The notes under the pieces: model-generated
What the model was told of the DNA's origin: nothing
Seen by the model: only the letters and a program-made list of their open reading frames with translations
The model's database searches: none
Translations under genes and position numbers: made by a program
In this document: positions 1 to 6,094 of the stretch, in pieces
Layout: each line of letters starts with the position of its first letter
Numbering within the stretch: position 1 is the stretch's first letter
Source of the DNA: an uncultured Bacteroidota bacterium
GTDB lineage: Bacteria; Bacteroidota; Bacteroidia; Chitinophagales; Chitinophagaceae
NCBI GenBank assembly: GCA_903835145.1
Contig: CAILMA010000593.1
Location: forward strand, 1 to 7,029
Length of the DNA stretch: 7,029 bases
Direction of reading: 5' to 3'

Positions 1-164
1 CAGCTAATGGCAGCCGTCCAATAGACTTATAGTTGCATTTTTATTTTCAATTGGTTGCGTTCCATCGTTAAGCATCACTTTTTGTATCTTGCAAGGCTTA
101 TGTAGGTCCGCGGGTGGCTATCGTAGGGCTTCAGCACTTACCTAAAAAGCAACATAAAAAAACT
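1..164. other. Leader region with no supported gene
   Basis: All six frames are broken in this stretch, apart from a reverse-strand frame of about 36 codons that ends in TAG near position 4 and has no recognisable motif. I see no tRNA-like fold and no strong terminator. A weak promoter candidate at 85-92 is listed separately. The stretch most likely holds the 5' untranslated region of the flavin-binding protein gene and the edge of an intergenic spacer whose other side lies outside the window. Confidence 0.5.
85..92 (+). promoter_or_regulatory. Weak -7-like element upstream of the split-barrel gene
   Basis: TATCTTGC resembles the Bacteroidota -7 consensus TAnnTTTG but lacks one T of the TTTG block. 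No TTTG or TTG is found 19-21 bases upstream; the nearest TTG is at 55-57, about 27 bases away. The position fits a promoter for the gene starting at 165. The match is weak and could be chance in AT-rich DNA. Confidence 0.25.
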
Positions 165-704
165 ATGTTTTACAGCAGCATTTCAGATAAGCACAGGGAA
201 TTCATCAACAAGCAAAAAATGTTTTTTGTTGGTACTGCTCCGGTTGGGGCTGAGGGCCACATAAACTTGTCGCCCAAGGGGCTCGACAGCTTCCGGGTGC
301 TGGGTCCTAATACCGTTGCTTACATGGACTTAATAGGCAGCGGCAACGAAACTGCAGCCCACCTGCTCGAAAACGGAAGAATAACAATCATGCTGTGCTC
401 TTTCGATGGCCCGCCGAATATCATGCGGCTGTATGGCACTGGCAGAGCCGTGATTCCTACCGATGCCGATTGGCCTGCACTTTCAGCACACTTCGAACTC
501 AAACCTGCCACGAGGCAGATAATTGTTGCTGAGATACATAAACTTCAAAATTCCTGTGGCTACAGCGTACCGCTGTATGAATATGCCGGTGAGCGCGATC
601 ATGCAGATAAATGGGCCGATAAAAAAGGTGCCGGTGGGTTGGAAAAATACATCAGAGACAACAACCGGGTAAGCATGGATGGCCTGCCTACGCGGTTTTT
701 CTAA
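165..704 (+). CDS. Pyridoxamine 5'-phosphate oxidase-like FMN-binding protein
   Basis: This 179-residue protein belongs to the putative PNPOx-like split-barrel family. Members bind FMN (or a related flavin/deazaflavin), probably in the cytoplasm, and their exact substrates are mostly unknown. The sequence shows the family's typical N-terminal block: FFVGTAP (residues 20-26), then GHINLSPKGLDSFRVL (31-46), MDLIGSGNETAAHL (54-67), NGRITIMLCSF (70-80), GPPNIMRLYG (82-91), and a C-terminal CGYSVP and NNRVSMDGLPT. Length is normal for the family. I chose the ATG at 165 because family members usually begin just before a F-Y-x-S-I-S-D-K-like segment. The frame stays open to a GTG at 114, which would add 17 residues without recognisable similarity. 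The stop (702-704) overlaps the stop of the convergent gene. It could be annotated as a general stress or flavin-nucleotide-binding protein; true PNPOx activity in vitamin B6 synthesis is not implied. Confidence 0.88.
   Translation: MFYSSISDKHREFINKQKMFFVGTAPVGAEGHINLSPKGLDSFRVLGPNTVAYMDLIGSGNETAAHLLENGRITIMLCSFDGPPNIMRLYGTGRAVIPTDADWPALSAHFELKPATRQIIVAEIHKLQNSCGYSVPLYEYAGERDHADKWADKKGAGGLEKYIRDNNRVSMDGLPTRFF
663..700 (+). terminator. Possible imperfect intrinsic terminator inside the gene end
   Basis: AACCG (663-667) pairs with CGGTT (693-697), GTA (669-671) with TAC (689-691), and GC (673-674) with GC (686-687). Single mismatches lie at 668/692 and 672/688, and the loop is 11 bases. A run of five T (696-700) follows and partly overlaps the stem. 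It would lie within the last codons of the split-barrel protein gene, which has no room for a terminator downstream because the convergent gene begins at its stop codon. The stem is interrupted, so this is tentative. Confidence 0.25.
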
Positions 705-3292
705 AACTGGAAGTTGCCACTGCCGAATATCCCGAAGTATTTCGACTTTGCTTCTGTGGACTGTGGCTGCGGCGTTATGCGCCACACAAAATCGATTCTG
801 AATACCTGCAAAATGTTGGAAATACCCGTACCCAACTCAAGATAGGGCAGCCCCTGCAATGTACGGAACGGAAAACCTTTATTGAAGTTCAACAGTTGGT
901 CGGGCTGGCTCAGCGATCCAAGTATGCCCTTCGCCGTCCAGAATTGCCGGAATTTCAGTTGTTTCAGAAATGGTATGTAATTGAAAATGCCGCCGCCTAT
1001 ATTGTGGTCTATATTAAAGCCCGCATACTGGTCGCTCACAAATTCATACTTGTTCATCATCTCAAATGCATTAGGGTTGTAGTAGTAATATTCGTTACCC
1101 GGGTGCAGCTCCAGCAGCGGGTAGGGCAGGGGCGAGCTATTGAAATACTTACCTGCAAATACCACATAGTGCAGGTGCCCGAAAGGGGGTATATTTATAT
1201 CCTCAGCTATGCTCAGCCGCGATTTCAGGTATTCATAACCGCTGTTCAATACGTCTTTAAATCCGGCAGTTGTCGTGAGCTTCACCACCGGGTATTTACT
1301 GCCCAGGTTCAGCCTCAGGTATTGCCCATCGGCATATTTTTCTTTATATGCATAACGTAGTTCAAGGCCCACTTCGCTGGAGGTCACACTGCTCGCTGGT
1401 CGCCCCTTCGCATCCTGAAATATACCGGTTGACGGTAATGGCGCATAGGGTGTAAATACACGGTTTTGAAGTACAACCTTATGGCTGAAGCCGCTGTAGT
1501 ACTCTTTATAAAACTCAAATCGTTTATCGTCAGTAAAAGCTTGTTTCCATTCCACTCCGGGTTTCCTGAAAAGCGCACTGAATATATTATCAGCACTTAC
1601 ATCGCCGTAGTAATTGGAATTCTGGTCAAGGTCATGCAGGTAATACCCGTATAGATAGGTTCTTGGGTGCCGGTTGAGCAGCCAAAGCCCCGTGCCACCA
1701 TATTTTAAAGCCTGATCTTTTGTGCCGTACGCTACAAATCCGGTAAAGTGCATATCCTTCAGCCGGTGCGAGGTCCCCATCGAAAACCGGAACCTATTCC
1801 CTTCTACCGGGTCAGTGCTATAAATGTAGTAATACGGGCCAAACTGCAACCAGCCCACATCCTTCAATCCAGTTGCCAGGAAGGTAATCAGGTTTTTATA
1901 GAAGGTGGTGATGGGCATTTTATTCACCGAGTCCACCATTTTATTTATTGATACTTCGGTTTTTGAAAGCGAGTCCGGGCGGTTTTGTTGCCACCATTCG
2001 TCGGGGTGGTGCTTGGCAGAGTCATCCTTTATTATGTCTTCCCTCCATTGCGGGTCATCGAGCACTTTTTCGTTGGCGTCACTGTTCAGCTTTATGTGGT
2101 GGTAGGTCGTTGTTTTGCGGCCTATAAATGCAGGTAGTTTCTTCTGGTTGTATACCGTGAAGTTGGCTATGAACTTATCTTTTACACAAAACCAAGAGGT
2201 GTCTTCCGGTGCATATTCTTGGTAAAGGCTCACTCTGTCCACCCAGTTCAGGTTAGCCATTTTCGATACATCCATACTTATGCGCTGTATCGCATATACC
2301 GTATCTGCCACCCAGAAGTCCCCGGTAAAACAATTGTCCCCTTCCCGCCGGGGCTTAAAAGAAACATGCAGCAATCGGTGGCTGTAGGCCTGCTGGGTGT
2401 CAATAATTTTGTATTTGTAGTAAAAGGGTCCGTCATTGCTTATCGGGCTCACGAATTTTTTATCAAATACAGGTATAAAATTGCGGTACACATTCACGTT
2501 CTGGTAAAGGGTCCCCAGGTATTTTATAATGTTCTCATTATTCACCCCTTTTACCATGCTGGCCTTTATAAATTCCCGCTGCTTCTTCGGCTTCCCCCTG
2601 AAATAAAAGTCCGAAATCGTCTCCGTCATATACATGGGGAGGAAGGGTCTTGCCTCAGAAACTGTATCCAGATTGTCGTAAATAAAGCTGTAGTTTTTTA
2701 GAATCGGTATCTTCGAAAATTGTTCGCGGGTAAGGCCCTGCAGGTCAGCTTCCAGCCTGTTGTAGGCCTCGTAGCTATAGTTGTCAAATTTGTCGGGGTT
2801 GTTGGTAGGCTTGTGTTCTATAATGTGGCGCATCAGAATCAACGCTGGGTCTTCTCCACTGGCCTTGAATGTAAATTCACTCAGCACTTGCGTTGCTCTT
2901 TCGAGCTCTATTTTCAGGTTAAGCTCATATACATTTTCAGGTATTTTTCGAAGTACTACTTTGTAGCCCAGAGCCTCAAAATGCAGCGTGTCTGATGGCA
3001 ATTGCTCTAAATCAAAGCTGAATTTACCATCAAGGTCAGCCGTCGTCCCTACCCCGGTATGCTGAAAATAGACTATTGCAAACGGTATTCCCTCAGCAGT
3101 ATTCACGTCCAGCACCTTTCCGGTAATCATAAAATGTCTTGCTGTCGGCGCCAGAGTGTCTTTTTTTACTGTGTCGGCTACGGCAGCCGGTTGCGGTTGT
3201 TTTGATGTGTCATAACGGACGGTGTCCGTTGTTTGTGCAAGCAGCGGAAAAGAAGATAACAGGGCAAGTATGAATACAATAACAAATTTCAT
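701..3292 (-). CDS. DUF5686 / carboxypeptidase-regulatory-like outer-membrane protein
   Basis: An 863-residue exported protein, probably an outer-membrane beta-barrel with a periplasmic N-terminal part. Residues 1-20 form a signal peptide (MKFVIVFILALLSSFPLLA, cleavage likely before Gln20). A Thr/Pro/Lys-rich linker follows (about 21-52). Residues 53-130 form a carboxypeptidase-D-regulatory-like beta-sandwich, with ITGKVLDVNTAEGIPFAIVY, a G-T-T-A-D-L-D-G-K-F turn and LHFEALGYK. From about 135 to the end lies the DUF5686 region, rich in aromatic, beta-strand-like segments and ending in GNFQF, the terminal Phe being typical of barrel proteins. Length is usual for this family, whose function is unknown. 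I chose the ATG at 3292 because it begins the signal peptide; the frame is open to a GTG at 3337, which would put 15 unrelated residues before it. It ends at a TAG overlapping the stop of the convergent gene. It has no TonB-plug domain, so it is not a SusC-type transporter. Confidence 0.9.
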   Translation of the reverse strand: MKFVIVFILALLSSFPLLAQTTDTVRYDTSKQPQPAAVADTVKKDTLAPTARHFMITGKVLDVNTAEGIPFAIVYFQHTGVGTTADLDGKFSFDLEQLPSDTLHFEALGYKVVLRKIPENVYELNLKIELERATQVLSEFTFKASGEDPALILMRHIIEHKPTNNPDKFDNYSYEAYNRLEADLQGLTREQFSKIPILKNYSFIYDNLDTVSEARPFLPMYMTETISDFYFRGKPKKQREFIKASMVKGVNNENIIKYLGTLYQNVNVYRNFIPVFDKKFVSPISNDGPFYYKYKIIDTQQAYSHRLLHVSFKPRREGDNCFTGDFWVADTVYAIQRISMDVSKMANLNWVDRVSLYQEYAPEDTSWFCVKDKFIANFTVYNQKKLPAFIGRKTTTYHHIKLNSDANEKVLDDPQWREDIIKDDSAKHHPDEWWQQNRPDSLSKTEVSINKMVDSVNKMPITTFYKNLITFLATGLKDVGWLQFGPYYYIYSTDPVEGNRFRFSMGTSHRLKDMHFTGFVAYGTKDQALKYGGTGLWLLNRHPRTYLYGYYLHDLDQNSNYYGDVSADNIFSALFRKPGVEWKQAFTDDKRFEFYKEYYSGFSHKVVLQNRVFTPYAPLPSTGIFQDAKGRPASSVTSSEVGLELRYAYKEKYADGQYLRLNLGSKYPVVKLTTTAGFKDVLNSGYEYLKSRLSIAEDINIPPFGHLHYVVFAGKYFNSSPLPYPLLELHPGNEYYYYNPNAFEMMNKYEFVSDQYAGFNIDHNIGGGIFNYIPFLKQLKFRQFWTAKGILGSLSQPDQLLNFNKGFPFRTLQGLPYLELGTGISNILQVFRIDFVWRITPQPQSTEAKSKYFGIFGSGNFQF

Positions 3293-3357
3293 TTGCGTCA
3301 CGGGGCACCACATGCAATAAAACAACACAAAGTACACAATAGAAAGCAGTTAGAAAA

Positions 3358-3405
3358 AAAGGTTTTTCATTGCAGCGTCAAAAACTAACAGCAACGCAAA
3401 CCTTT
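3358..3405. repeat. 8-bp inverted repeat, AAAGGTTT / AAACCTTT
   Basis: AAAGGTTT at 3358-3365 is perfectly complementary to AAACCTTT at 3398-3405, with a 32-base loop. A GCGT (3375-3378) and ACGC (3394-3397) inside the loop could extend the fold. It lies 66 bases upstream of the reverse-strand start at 3292. It could be an operator or leader structure, or chance in AT-rich DNA. Confidence 0.3.
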
Positions 3406-3453
3406 AACATTATTGAAAAATAGCTCAGAACGAACAGAGGAGCACAACAGCTT

Positions 3454-3473
3454 GAATAGGGCTATTCCTTTTT
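3454..3473 (+). repeat. Short dyad followed by a T-run
   Basis: GAATAG (3454-3459) and CTATTC (3462-3467) form a 14-base palindrome around GG. It is followed by a C and five T (3469-3473). As RNA this would be a stem of only five or six A/U-rich pairs, weak for a terminator. As DNA it could be a dyad operator in front of the small secreted protein gene. The gene on its left runs away from it, so a terminator here has no obvious client. Confidence 0.25.
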
Positions 3474-3534
3474 GGCATAGAAATTGCCTGTCATTCGTTT
3501 AAACTGATTTTTTAACCTTTAGAACGCATACAAA

Positions 3535-3978
3535 ATGAAACGGCAACTACTAAAAATCATCCTGTTAGTATTGTTTATTGGTGATGCCGCTTTGTGCAAT
3601 GCCGCGCCTTCATATCCATCGTTTTCAACTAAATCAGGTTTTACCATAGCCAATCCCGGCCGCGACTACCGTCGGCATGACTACAGCAAGAAAACTTCTA
3701 AAACATGCTTCCTCTCGCGGCTTGGCGAGGAGCTTGCAATTGACGGCATCTTTGGTACCGGCATTGGTGCCTGGGAGATGGGCCTCGGAGCTACTCCGGC
3801 AGAAAAGAACGACGGTAAAACTGAGCTTGCGACTGGTGCCGGGTGTTTCGGGCTCGGTGTGCTATGCATGAAACTCGGTGAGCGTTATGAAGCAAAACAT
3901 CCTGATAAGCGTTATCATTCCTCAAAAAATAAAAGCCACTTTTACAAATCCAAATCTGGTTATACCAGGTATGGTTGA
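3535..3978 (+). CDS. Small secreted protein of unknown function
   Basis: I do not recognise this 147-residue protein. Residues 1-23 look like a Sec signal peptide: basic MKRQ, a hydrophobic LLKIILLVLFI core, then a polar stretch ending in CNA before Ala24. Cys21 is preceded by Leu, so the lipoprotein box is poor and a soluble exported product is more likely. The middle (about 66-115) has two glycine-rich hydrophobic stretches, LAIDGIFGTGIGAWEMGLG and LATGAGCFGLGVLCMKLG, separated by a charged loop; they could be a glycine-zipper-like membrane hairpin. The tail (118-147) is strongly basic with many Lys, Tyr, His and Ser. A similar K-S-G-F/Y-T motif occurs near both ends of the mature protein (33-37 and 140-144). 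Mature cysteines are at 58, 104 and 111. The start at 3535 is an ATG directly before the signal peptide. The coding call rests on the signal peptide and intact frame. Confidence 0.7.
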   Translation: MKRQLLKIILLVLFIGDAALCNAAPSYPSFSTKSGFTIANPGRDYRRHDYSKKTSKTCFLSRLGEELAIDGIFGTGIGAWEMGLGATPAEKNDGKTELATGAGCFGLGVLCMKLGERYEAKHPDKRYHSSKNKSHFYKSKSGYTRYG

Positions 3979-4049
3979 TTTCGGTTACATTCCAGTTACT
4001 ATTGTCACATTACGAGATTTGCGCAATGAGAATACTAACTTCTTTTAAG

Positions 4050-4057
4050 TACTTTTG
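4050..4057 (+). promoter_or_regulatory. Bacteroidota -7 promoter element of the PfkB-family kinase gene
   Basis: TACTTTTG matches the Bacteroidota -7 consensus TAnnTTTG exactly. Transcription would start near 4061-4064, leaving a leader of about 11-14 bases before the ATG at 4075. The best -33-like TTTG is at 4018-4021, 28 bases upstream, longer than the usual 19-21. The 8-base palindrome AAGTACTT (4047-4054) overlaps the element. Confidence 0.5.
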
Positions 4058-4074
4058 CCGCAAATTTAGAACGA

Positions 4075-5013
4075 ATGTCATTACTGATAATAGGCACTAT
4101 GGCCTTTGATGCGTTGGAAACGCCTTTTGGAAAAGTTGACCGGATAATAGGTGGTTCTGCAACTTATGCTGCGTGGGCTGCTTCTTATTTCACACAGCCT
4201 ATTAAGCAGGTTTCTATAATTGGCGGCGATTTTCCTAAGGAGGAAATTGCTGCGCTCGAAGCCCGTGGTGTTGCTTTTGAAGGTGTGGAAGTGGTGCCGG
4301 ACGGCAAAAGCTTCTTCTGGAGTGGTCGCTATCACCTTGACATGAATACCCGCGACACCCTCATCACTGACCTCAACGTACTCGCTCAGTTCGATCCTAA
4401 AATTCCTGATTCCTACCAGGATTGCGACTACGTGATGCTCGGGAATCTCGCACCGGCTGTGCAGATAAGTGTACTCGATCAGCTGAAAAATAAGCCCAAA
4501 CTGGTAATCATGGATACCATGAATTTCTGGATGGATATCGCACTCGAAGACCTCAAGAAAGTGCTCGGAAGGGTTGATTTGCTTATGGTTAACGACAGCG
4601 AAGCCCGCCAGTTGAGCGGCGAGTTCTCCCTCGTTAAAGCAGCGAAAAAAATCCAGACGATGGGGCCTAAATACATCATCATTAAAAAAGGTGAACATGG
4701 CGCCCTGCTGTTCTACAACGATAAAATATTTTCAGCTCCCGCGTTGCCGCTCGAAGTTGTTTTTGACCCAACTGGCGCAGGCGATACTTTTGCTGGCGGG
4801 TTCATTGGTTACATTGCCCGTACCGACGATTACACGTTCGAAAACATGAAAGCTGCTGTTGTTATCGGTTCCGCAATGGCTTCTTTTTGTGTTGAAAAGT
4901 TCGGCCCGCTCAGAATGCAGGAATTAAAGCCTGCTGAAATTGAAGCCCGTTTCGAAGATTTTATTTCGCTTATGTCGGTTAATGTTGAGGTGGCGCTTGC
5001 TGTTACCGTGTAG
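4075..5013 (+). CDS. PfkB-family carbohydrate/nucleoside kinase, substrate unknown
   Basis: A 312-residue cytoplasmic kinase of the ribokinase/PfkB fold, which transfers the ATP gamma-phosphate to a hydroxymethyl group of a sugar, nucleoside or related compound. Visible motifs are the N-terminal beta-strand LLIIGTMAFD (3-12), the hinge di-glycine IIGGSAT (24-30), the LMVNDSEARQL block (170-180) with the Asn/Glu that help position phosphate and magnesium, and the PfkB signature DPTGAGDTFAGGFIGY (231-246), in which Asp237 is the expected catalytic base. A distinctive FFWSGRYHLDMNTRDTLITD stretch (80-99) probably forms part of the lid and substrate pocket. Length is normal and no key residue is missing. 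The ATG at 4075 directly precedes the first strand. The neighbours give no substrate: the flanking genes are a secreted protein and a flavin-binding protein, and each seems separately transcribed. Possible substrates include ribose-like sugars or adenosine; I cannot choose among them. Confidence 0.9.
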   Translation: MSLLIIGTMAFDALETPFGKVDRIIGGSATYAAWAASYFTQPIKQVSIIGGDFPKEEIAALEARGVAFEGVEVVPDGKSFFWSGRYHLDMNTRDTLITDLNVLAQFDPKIPDSYQDCDYVMLGNLAPAVQISVLDQLKNKPKLVIMDTMNFWMDIALEDLKKVLGRVDLLMVNDSEARQLSGEFSLVKAAKKIQTMGPKYIIIKKGEHGALLFYNDKIFSAPALPLEVVFDPTGAGDTFAGGFIGYIARTDDYTFENMKAAVVIGSAMASFCVEKFGPLRMQELKPAEIEARFEDFISLMSVNVEVALAVTV

Positions 5014-5051
5014 TAGCTCTTCGGTTAGAATAAGTTTACATTTTCGTAGTA

Positions 5052-5059
5052 TATATTTG
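5052..5059 (+). promoter_or_regulatory. Bacteroidota -7 promoter element of the flavin-reductase-like gene
   Basis: TATATTTG matches TAnnTTTG exactly. The predicted start near 5063-5066 gives a leader of about 75 bases before the ATG at 5140. No good -33 is present; TTAG at 5025-5028 lies 23 bases upstream. The predicted start falls inside the left arm of the terminator hairpin at 5058-5100. Confidence 0.45.
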
Positions 5060-5100
5060 AAAGTTTGGCAGCCCTTAAAATGTTGCCAAACTTTTATTTT
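5058..5100 (+). terminator. Rho-independent terminator of the PfkB-family kinase gene
   Basis: AAGTTTGGCA (5061-5070) and TGCCAAACTT (5084-5093) form a perfect 10-base-pair stem that can be extended outward by A5060-T5094, a G5059-T5095 wobble and T5058-A5096. The loop is 13 bases, and a T-rich tail TTATTTTTT follows. It sits 45 bases after the kinase stop codon, in the right place and orientation to end that transcript. Confidence 0.75.
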
Positions 5101-5124
5101 TTAGCAGTATTTTTAGTCCGTTTC

Positions 5125-5147
5125 AAAATCGATTTTCAAATGAAAAT
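5125..5147 (+). repeat. Overlapping palindromes at the flavin-reductase-like gene start
   Basis: AAAATCGATTTT (5125-5136) is a perfect 12-base palindrome ending three bases before the ATG. ATTTTC (5132-5137) also pairs with GAAAAT (5142-5147), putting the AUG in a four-base AAAU loop. The two structures share ATTTT and cannot form together. They could influence translation initiation or bind a regulator, but A/T-rich DNA makes such pairing fairly likely by chance. Confidence 0.35.
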
Positions 5148-6015
5148 AGTTCCGGGAGAAATAAAGACAGCACAGCTGCATGCCTACTTGCTGGGGTCCG
5201 TAGCCCCAAGGCCCATATGCTTTGCAAGCACCATCGATAAAGATGGTAATGCAAACCTTTCGCCATTCAGTTTCTTCAATGTTTTTGGCTCAAAGCCGCC
5301 AATACTTATTTTCTCGCCAGCGCGGCGGGTGCGCGATAATACCATTAAGCACACGCTTGAAAATGTTTATGAAACTAATGAAGTGGTCATCAATGTAGTG
5401 AACTACAATATTGTTCAGCAAATGAACTTATCCAGTTGTGAATACCCCAGGAACGTTGATGAATTTGTAAAGGCCGGTTTCACCCCTTTGCAGTCGGACA
5501 TGGTTAAGCCTTTTCGCGTTAAAGAGTCGCCGGTACAACTGGAGTGCCGCGTGATGCAGGTCATAGAGACCGGCAAAGAGGGTGGTGCCGCAAACCTTAT
5601 TATTTGTGAGGTGCTTTGCATGCATATCGATGACAGTGTGCTCAATGAAAACCTGCAGATAGACCCCAATAAAATAGACCTTGTTGCACGCATGGGCGGC
5701 GATTACTATTGCCGGGCTTCAGGCAGTGCCGTATTCGAGGTGCGCAAGCCCAACATAGCTCTTGGTATTGGTGTTGATGCACTTCCACATTTTATCCGCA
5801 ACAGCCGCATACTTACAGGTAATAACCTCGGCGTGCTTGGCAATTGCACTGAGATCCCCGTAGTAAGCGACATCACCCATGATGCCCGTTTTATGGACCT
5901 CATGAAAACCTATGCCTACGACACCGAGGGACGGAAGACAAGCCTTCATCAATATGCAAAAGACCTGCTTGATGTGGGTGAGGTTGACCGTGCATGGCAG
6001 GTATTGCTTGCATAA
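5140..6015 (+). CDS. Flavin reductase-like FMN-binding split-barrel protein
   Basis: A 291-residue cytoplasmic protein of the flavin-reductase-like family, which binds FMN and usually passes reducing equivalents from NAD(P)H to flavin or acts as a partner of an oxygenase. The N-terminal half shows the family block: LLGSVAPRPICFASTIDKDG (17-36), NLSPFSFFNVFGSKPPILIFSP (39-60), DNTIKHTLENV (66-76) and the EVVINVVN strand (81-88). SSCEYPRNVDEFVKAGFTP (98-116) and SPVQLECRV (130-138) follow, then an ANLIICEVLCMHID strand (151-164). Residues 165-291 extend beyond the minimal domain, as in the roughly 290-residue Bacteroidota versions. I chose the ATG at 5140 because MKIVPGEI leads directly into the domain; the frame is open to a TTG at 5065, but that extension would run through the terminator hairpin. 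A well-formed terminator follows the stop. The physiological partner is not indicated by the neighbours. Confidence 0.9.
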   Translation: MKIVPGEIKTAQLHAYLLGSVAPRPICFASTIDKDGNANLSPFSFFNVFGSKPPILIFSPARRVRDNTIKHTLENVYETNEVVINVVNYNIVQQMNLSSCEYPRNVDEFVKAGFTPLQSDMVKPFRVKESPVQLECRVMQVIETGKEGGAANLIICEVLCMHIDDSVLNENLQIDPNKIDLVARMGGDYYCRASGSAVFEVRKPNIALGIGVDALPHFIRNSRILTGNNLGVLGNCTEIPVVSDITHDARFMDLMKTYAYDTEGRKTSLHQYAKDLLDVGEVDRAWQVLLA

Positions 6016-6032
6016 TTTTTTTTGACTTACCC

Positions 6033-6077
6033 AAAAAGCAACGGGGATAAAGCATCAGCTTTATCCCCGCTCTTTTT
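6033..6077. terminator. Bidirectional rho-independent terminator
   Basis: CGGGGATAAAGC (6042-6053) and GCTTTATCCCCG (6058-6069) form a perfect 12-base-pair stem with an ATCA loop. AAAAA (6033-6037) on the left and TTTTT (6073-6077) on the right supply a U-run for transcripts from either direction. It lies between the convergent flavin-reductase-like gene (stop at 6015) and the T9SS protein gene (stop at 6095) and should serve both. Confidence 0.92.
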
Positions 6078-6094
6078 ATGTTTGGTAATTGAGA

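Larger units (their letters stand above)
3293..3534. other. Divergent intergenic spacer with two inverted repeats
   Basis: This 242-base AT-rich spacer separates the outer-membrane protein gene (reverse) from the small secreted protein gene (forward), so it should carry promoters for both. On the reverse strand TACTTTG (3334-3328) resembles the -7 element TAnnTTTG with one base missing from the spacer, about 36 bases before the ATG. On the forward strand TTTG at 3471-3474 lies 19 bases before TTCGTTTA (3494-3501), a 4-of-6 match to TAnnTTTG. Both are weak. The two inverted repeats are listed separately. No coding frame or RNA gene is evident. Confidence 0.45.

Noticed and set aside
5..113. 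A short reverse-strand frame ending in TAG near position 4
   Set aside because: Only about 36 codons long, closed by a stop at its upstream end near 124, with no recognisable motif.
896..2995. Several forward open frames of 60-160 codons inside the large reverse-strand gene
   Set aside because: They lie opposite a long, well-supported coding region, show no domain motifs or signal peptides, and are the usual by-product of its codon use.
3293..3337. A GTG-initiated 15-residue extension of the outer-membrane protein
   Set aside because: It would place unrelated residues before a clear signal peptide beginning at the ATG at 3292.
3592..3606. Possible lipoprotein box at Cys21 of the small secreted protein
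   Set aside because: The residue before the Cys is Leu, where lipoprotein boxes need a small residue such as Gly, Ala or Ser. Cleavage by signal peptidase I after Ala23 is more plausible.
4081..4698. A 205-codon reverse frame opposite the PfkB-family kinase
   Set aside because: The kinase motifs on the forward strand are unmistakable and the reverse product shows no recognisable domain.
5065..5139. A TTG-initiated 25-residue hydrophobic N-terminal extension of the flavin-reductase-like protein
   Set aside because: It runs through the terminator hairpin and begins about at the predicted transcription start. The ATG at 5140 fits the domain start.
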